A stretch of 9,602 nt of DNA, taken from assembly GCA_023399815.1 (NCBI GenBank), contig JAEWOJ010000208.1:1-9602 (forward strand), given 5' to 3'. Source of the DNA: Pseudomonadota bacterium. Lineage in GTDB: Bacteria > Pseudomonadota > Gammaproteobacteria > Xanthomonadales > Xanthomonadaceae. Numbering within the stretch: the stretch's first letter is position 1; each line of letters opens with the position of its first letter. A model generated the notes under the pieces. That model was not told the DNA's origin, ran no database searches, and saw nothing but the letters and a program-made list of their open reading frames with translations. Made by a program: the position numbers and the translations under genes. Positions 6,753 to 9,602 of the stretch are shown piece by piece.

Positions 6753-6772
6753 CCCCCTTCCCTGCCCTTCCC
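6753..6772 (-). other. G-quadruplex motif in the oleD leader
   Basis: Read on the coding strand of oleD the bases form GGG-AA-GGG-CA-GGG-AA-GGGGG, four tracts with 2-base loops. It ends 30 bases before the oleD ATG, so an mRNA starting upstream of it would carry it in its leader. CTCCCCC (6751-6757) can also pair with a GGGGGAG at 6784-6790. Confidence 0.6.
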
Positions 6773-6803
6773 TGTGCCGCGTACGGGGGAGGAAATGCGC
6801 CCC

Positions 6804-7187
6804 TTAATCTTTCGCCGCAGGCGAAGGGGAGAGTTGGGGAGGGGTGCCGTTGCCCTGCTCGATCGCACGCAGGATATCTTCCAGCACCGCCGCCGTCCTC
6901 ACCAGCACGTCATCGTTCCAGTAGCGCAGCACCCGGTAGCCCTGCCGCTCCAGCAGGGCGGTACGCACCTGGTCGTATCCGCTGTTGCGCAGGTGCTGTC
7001 CACCATCCAGTTCGATCACCAGCTTCAAGCCTGGGCAGGCGAAATCCGCCACGTAGCCGGCCATCGGCATCTGCCGGCGGAAACGATGACCGCCGAAATG
7101 GCGATTGCGCAGATACCGCCACAGATGGCGCTCGGCATCGGTGGCGTTGTTGCGCAACTGCCGGGCGCGAAGGCGAAGCTCGTCCAT
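6804..7187 (-). CDS. DUF559 domain protein (VSR-like endonuclease fold)
   Basis: A 127-residue protein of the DUF559 family, a PD-(D/E)XK/VSR-like nuclease fold of unproven function. It has the N-terminal RARQLRNNATDAERHLWRYLR (7-27), HFGGHRFRRQMPMAGYVADF (30-49) with Asp48, IELDGGQH (58-65) with Glu59 and Asp61 as likely metal ligands, and GYRVLRYWNDDVL (83-95). All core motifs are intact, so it is not an obvious relic. The start at 7187 (MDELRLRARQLRNNAT) is where family similarity begins. The frame stays open upstream to about 7286 through repeat DNA, and that extension is rejected. Residues 114-127 and the stop codon are encoded by repeat copy D. It lies between oleC and oleD on the same strand and has no evident role in olefin synthesis. 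Confidence 0.85.
   Translation of the reverse strand: MDELRLRARQLRNNATDAERHLWRYLRNRHFGGHRFRRQMPMAGYVADFACPGLKLVIELDGGQHLRNSGYDQVRTALLERQGYRVLRYWNDDVLVRTAAVLEDILRAIEQGNGTPPQLSPSPAAKD
6807..6847 (-). repeat. Palindrome-plus-G-run repeat, copy D
   Basis: The outer box reads GGGGAGGGGTGC on the plus strand (6836-6847). The palindrome is CTTTCGCC (6809-6816), loop GCA, GGCGAAGG (6820-6827), including one T/G pair at the same place as in the other copies. The outer part of the stem is lost (TTAAT instead of the C-rich arm), and the second G-run is broken to GAG, so this is the most degenerate copy. It overlaps the 3' end of the DUF559 gene. Confidence 0.75.
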
Positions 7188-7224
7188 GATTGCCTTTCCG
7201 TTGGGGAAGCAGGAGCGAAAGCTA

Positions 7225-7270
7225 ACCCCTCCCCGACCCTCCCCTTCGCGTGCGGCGAAAGGGAGGGAGC
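7225..7270 (+). repeat. Palindrome-plus-G-run repeat, copy B
   Basis: Outer box ACCCCTCCCC (7225-7234). The left arm 7237-7249 pairs with the right arm 7255-7267 at 12 of 13 positions, with the shared C/A mismatch and loop GTGCG. The minus strand carries GGGG-A-GGG-TC-GGGG-A-GGGG. It lies 37 bases upstream of the DUF559 start, in its leader, oriented opposite to copies C and D. Confidence 0.85.
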
Positions 7271-7301
7271 AAATCCGACAACGCAAGGCAGACTGCTCCT
7301 A

Positions 7302-7346
7302 CCCCCTCCCTTGCGCGCAGCGCAGGGGAGGGCTGGGGAGGGGTGC
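7302..7346 (-). repeat. Palindrome-plus-G-run repeat, copy C
   Basis: The left arm 7304-7316 pairs with 7320-7332 around loop GCA: 12 Watson-Crick pairs plus one T/G. It is followed by GGGGAGGGGTGC (7335-7346). The plus strand reads GGGG-A-GGG-CT-GGGG-A-GGGG (7325-7343). It faces copy B as an inverted pair only 31 bases apart, with extra pairing GGAGCA (7266-7271) to TGCTCC (7294-7299). It begins 13 bases after the oleC stop, where it could end or stabilise the oleC transcript. Confidence 0.85.
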
Positions 7347-7359
7347 TTTGCTTTTTCCC

Positions 7360-9000
7360 CTAGACCAAATCCGCCGCCCAGACCGCCAGCTTCTCGCGGC
7401 CGATCTTGGCGTTGTGGCGGATGTCCACCGGGAACGCCGGATGGCGCAGGTAATGGCCGATGCCGACCAGGTGCGGATGCCGCGCGGCCAGCGCGCGCAG
7501 CTGCGGTTCCACTACCGCCGCGTCGGCACCGGGCAGCAGTTCGTAGCACAGCACCGGCAACTGGCGGCCCGGTTCGCCCACGCCCACCAGCGCGGTGCGG
7601 CGCACCCCCGACACGGTGTTGAACACCGGCTCGGCCTGTTCGGTGTAGAGCGGTCCGGCGGCGGTTTCCACGCGCTGGGTCTTGCGCCCGCAGAACCACA
7701 GCCGGCCCTGTTCGTCGAACCAGCCGACGTCGCCCATGCGGTGCACGATGCGCTCGCCGCCATCGGCCAGCACTTCGCGGATCTTCGCCGCGGCGGTGGC
7801 CTGCGGGCGGTTGTAGTAGCTGTCGGTGGCGGTCGGGCCGGCGACGGTGATCTCGCCGACTTCGCCCAGCGGCAGTTCGCGCACACTGCCCCAGTCCGGG
7901 ATCGGCGCGTCGTCGATGGCGATGATGCGCACCACGTTCGGCGCGACCACGCGGCCGACGCAGGTGCCGGCGCCGGCTTCGGTGGCCTCGCGGGTCGATT
8001 GCAGCTCGCGGCCTTCGATCACCGCCACCGGCAGGCATTCGGTGGCGCCGTAGGGCGTCCAGAACTGCGCATGCTCGGGCAGCAGTTCGCGCATCTTCGC
8101 CACCACCTGCGGCGGCACCGGCGCGCCGGCCGAGGTCGCGCGCGTCACCGTCGGCAGCGGCTGGCCATGCTCGGCCAGCACCCGCATCAGCGCCGGCGAG
8201 CCGAACAGCTGGGTCACGCCGAAGCGGTCGATGGCGTCGTGCAGCCTGCGCGGATCGGCGCTGCCCGGCCGGGTCGGGTCCATGTCCGGGATCACGCTGG
8301 TCAGGCCCAGCGCTGGATCGAACAGCGCGAATGGTGGGAAGGTCGGCAGGTCCACGCCGCCGGCCTCCATGCCGAAGGCGTTGCGCAGCAGTTCCACCTG
8401 GCCGACGAAATGGCGGTGGCGGTAGACCACGCCCTTGGGCACGCCGGTGGAGCCGCTGGTGAACAGGATTGCGGCCACGTCGTCGGGCGCGGTATCGGCC
8501 AGCTGGCTGCCGGCGCCGGCCCCGGCGGCCTCGATCTTCGCCAGCGTGGTGCCGCCCCAGCCCCAGCGGGTACCGACCGTGACCAGCCGCGTGGCCGACT
8601 TCGCCCAGCCCAGCAGCCGCCGCGCCACGAGCGCCAGCGGGACGCCGACGAAGGCCTGCGGCTGCGCCTCGTCCAGGCACTGGCGCAGCGCGCGCCTGTC
8701 GATGCCCGGGTCCACCAGCACCGGCACCGCGCCGCTCTTGAACAGGGCGAACATCAGCAGGAAAAACTCCGGCCCGGGGCGCACCATCACCACCGTGCGC
8801 ACGCCGCGGCCGATGCCATGGGCGGACAGGCCGGCGGCGATGGCGTCGCTGCGGGCATCCAGGCTGCGGTAGTCGAGGGTGACGTCGTAGGCAGCCATGC
8901 CGCCGGCGCCGGGCCTGCCGGGGCAGCGGATGGCTATCTGGTCGGGACGTTCACGCGCCAGCTCGGGAAGGCGCGCGGCGATGTTGCAGGGTTCGTTCAT
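7360..9000 (-). CDS. oleC: Olefin beta-lactone synthetase OleC
   Basis: A 546-residue member of the ANL (acyl/AMP-ligase) superfamily. OleC uses ATP to convert the 2-alkyl-3-hydroxyacid from OleD into a beta-lactone, which OleB then decarboxylates to a cis-olefin. Motifs in order: the phosphate loop FTSGSTGVPKG (180-190), SAGAPVPPQV (290-299), the adenine-binding YGATE (317-321), the ribose-binding GDVGW (423-427), GRK (438-440) and the C-terminal lysine Lys532 in NAKIGREK. The sequence agrees with xanthomonad OleC rather than CoA ligases (for example PPFALFDPALGLTSVIPDMDPTRPG, residues 222-246). The start at 9000 (MNEPCNIAARLPELA) is the natural beginning of the domain; only a weak AAGAAG precedes it. 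It is divergent from the ykgJ-type gene. No oleB or oleA is adjacent inside the window. Confidence 0.93.
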   Translation of the reverse strand: MNEPCNIAARLPELARERPDQIAIRCPGRPGAGGMAAYDVTLDYRSLDARSDAIAAGLSAHGIGRGVRTVVMVRPGPEFFLLMFALFKSGAVPVLVDPGIDRRALRQCLDEAQPQAFVGVPLALVARRLLGWAKSATRLVTVGTRWGWGGTTLAKIEAAGAGAGSQLADTAPDDVAAILFTSGSTGVPKGVVYRHRHFVGQVELLRNAFGMEAGGVDLPTFPPFALFDPALGLTSVIPDMDPTRPGSADPRRLHDAIDRFGVTQLFGSPALMRVLAEHGQPLPTVTRATSAGAPVPPQVVAKMRELLPEHAQFWTPYGATECLPVAVIEGRELQSTREATEAGAGTCVGRVVAPNVVRIIAIDDAPIPDWGSVRELPLGEVGEITVAGPTATDSYYNRPQATAAAKIREVLADGGERIVHRMGDVGWFDEQGRLWFCGRKTQRVETAAGPLYTEQAEPVFNTVSGVRRTALVGVGEPGRQLPVLCYELLPGADAAVVEPQLRALAARHPHLVGIGHYLRHPAFPVDIRHNAKIGREKLAVWAADLV

Positions 9001-9102
9001 CTTCTTATTGTCGCCGCTGCGGAAACTTCTTGCGCGCGGCCCGGCGGCGTGGAAAATTTCCCGCCCGCCCCTGTTCCGACCGCCGCCCGAAGGCCGGCCG
9101 CC
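9001..9102. promoter_or_regulatory. Divergent promoter region oleC / ykgJ-type gene
   Basis: These 102 bases separate two divergent start codons and so should hold both promoters. The most AT-rich part is the near-palindrome GGAAAATTTCC (9051-9061, odd centre), about 50 bases from oleC and 40 from the other gene. It could be an operator or part of a promoter. No matched -35/-10 pair was recognised. Confidence 0.4.
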
Positions 9103-9534
9103 ATGCTCCATCCCTGCCTCACCTGCGGCGCCTGCTGCACCCAGTACCGCGTCGCCTTCCATTGGATGGAATCGGACGAGGTCACCGAGGGCGGCGTGCC
9201 GCACGAACTGACCGAGCGCCTGGACGCGCACCGCCTGTGCATGCGCGGCACCTATTCGGACCCGATCCGCTGCGTGGCGCTGGATTCGGAGATCGGCGTG
9301 TATTCGCGCTGCAGCATCCATCCCAACCGGCCCAGCGTGTGCCGCGAGGTCGATGCCTCGTGGGAATACGGCAAGGCCAGTTCGCAGTGCGACCGCGCGC
9401 GCATCGCCCACGGCATGGCACCGCTGACCCTGGCCGACTGGCGCTGGCGCGACGGGGCGGACAACGACGACGACCATCCTGACGACAATGGCAACAGCCC
9501 ATCGTCACCCCCCAATACGCCAGTGGCAGCGTAA
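9103..9534 (+). CDS. YkgJ-family cysteine-cluster protein
   Basis: A 143-residue protein opening with CLTCGACC (Cys5, 8, 11, 12) and carrying further cysteines at 46, 57, 70, 80 and 96. The central RCVALDSEIGVYSRCSIH and RPSVCREV segments are typical of the YkgJ/CxxCxxCC family, which is annotated as a zinc- or iron-binding (possibly Fe-S) domain; no reaction is established. The last 25 or so residues (119-143) are low-complexity, first Asp-rich (ADNDDDHPDDNGN) then Pro/Ser, and probably disordered. GAAGG (9089-9093) 9 bases before the ATG supports the start. It is transcribed away from oleC. Whether it has anything to do with olefin synthesis cannot be told from position alone. Confidence 0.85.
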   Translation: MLHPCLTCGACCTQYRVAFHWMESDEVTEGGVPHELTERLDAHRLCMRGTYSDPIRCVALDSEIGVYSRCSIHPNRPSVCREVDASWEYGKASSQCDRARIAHGMAPLTLADWRWRDGADNDDDHPDDNGNSPSSPPNTPVAA

Positions 9535-9547
9535 ACGCCTGCTCCCC

Positions 9548-9602
9548 TGTAGGAGCGACGCGAGTCGCGACGGGATTTCCTCGGTAATGCCCCGTCGCGA
9601 CT
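9548..9602 (+). repeat. GTAG-footed REP-like palindrome, cut by the window edge
   Basis: Starts TGTAGGAGCGACGCGAGTCG with GTAG at 9549-9552. AGTCGCGACGGG (9563-9574) is the exact reverse complement of 9591-9602, a perfect 12-bp stem with a 16-base loop that reaches the last base of the window. A smaller alternative stem GCGAC/GTCGC (9555-9559/9564-9568) sits next to GTAG, as in REP/SMAG-type elements of Stenotrophomonas and relatives. It begins 13 bases after the stop of the cysteine-cluster gene and may double as its terminator. Confidence 0.75.

Noticed and set aside
7188..7286. An N-terminal extension of the DUF559 protein
   Set aside because: It is translated from repeat B and flank; the conserved domain starts at 7187. 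The open frame is still noted because it runs through both flanking repeats.
7225..7346. CRISPR array
   Set aside because: Only two copies, in opposite orientation, with internal palindromes and no regular spacers or cas genes.
6723..7359. Insertion sequence between oleC and oleD
   Set aside because: No transposase, no clear target-site duplication and no matched terminal inverted repeats at the outer boundaries; only the repeat family and the DUF559 gene.
7360..9000. Acyl-CoA synthetase or NRPS adenylation domain instead of OleC
   Set aside because: It shares the superfamily motifs, but the sequence between them agrees with OleC, and OleD is the neighbouring enzyme.
9001..9102. A defined sigma-70 promoter for oleC or the cysteine-cluster gene
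   Set aside because: No hexamer pair with acceptable spacing was found on either strand, so only the region is annotated.

Overview
The window is GC-rich DNA from a gammaproteobacterium. The best fit is the Xanthomonadaceae/Lysobacteraceae (Lysobacter, Luteimonas, Stenotrophomonas, Pseudoxanthomonas-like). Reasons are the oleC/oleD long-chain olefin genes with OleD and OleC sequences of the xanthomonad type, a C-terminal TPR-protein tail common in that family, GTAG-footed REP-like palindromes, and abundant CCCTCCCC-type intergenic repeats. No species can be named from the sequence alone.

Layout. (1) 3-692 (+): 3' end of a TPR-rich protein cut by the window edge. (2) 733-3793 (-): a tightly coupled operon ubiJ-ubiB-truC. 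Both junctions are 4-base ATGA overlaps, joining two ubiquinone-biosynthesis accessory genes to a tRNA pseudouridine synthase. (3) 3794-4056: divergent intergenic region with one copy of a palindrome-plus-G-run repeat, an 18-bp tandem duplication and a G-rich tract. (4) 4057-5160 (+): ddlA, D-alanine--D-alanine ligase. (5) 5161-5462: about 300 bases with no gene, occupied by a string of ten small hairpins. (6) 5463-5618 (-): a 51-residue DUF1328/YtjA membrane peptide. (7) 5724-9000 (-): oleD and oleC, separated by 637 bases that hold a small DUF559 (VSR-like nuclease fold) gene bracketed by three copies of the same repeat seen upstream of ddlA. (8) 9103-9534 (+): a YkgJ-type cysteine-cluster protein divergent from oleC. 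(9) 9548-9602: a GTAG-footed REP palindrome running off the edge.

How the genes work together. UbiJ binds hydrophobic quinone intermediates and UbiB is the atypical kinase/ATPase that supports their processing. TruC modifies U65 of some tRNAs and appears to share the transcript only. DdlA makes the D-Ala-D-Ala dipeptide for peptidoglycan. OleD reduces the 2-alkyl-3-ketoacid made by OleA, OleC closes the beta-hydroxy acid to a beta-lactone, and OleB (not in the window) decarboxylates it to a cis-olefin. OleA and OleB must lie elsewhere.

The most unusual content is non-coding. Four copies of one repeat (3903-3950, 6807-6847, 7225-7270, 7302-7346) share a palindrome with compensatory changes in its stem, always with the same mismatch. 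Next to it is a run GGGGAGGGNNGGGGAGGGG that borrows half of its G-tracts from the palindrome's own arm, so hairpin and quadruplex would exclude each other. Repeats bracket the DUF559 gene and supply its last 14 codons and stop, suggesting a nuclease gene that travels with, or is tied to, these repeats.
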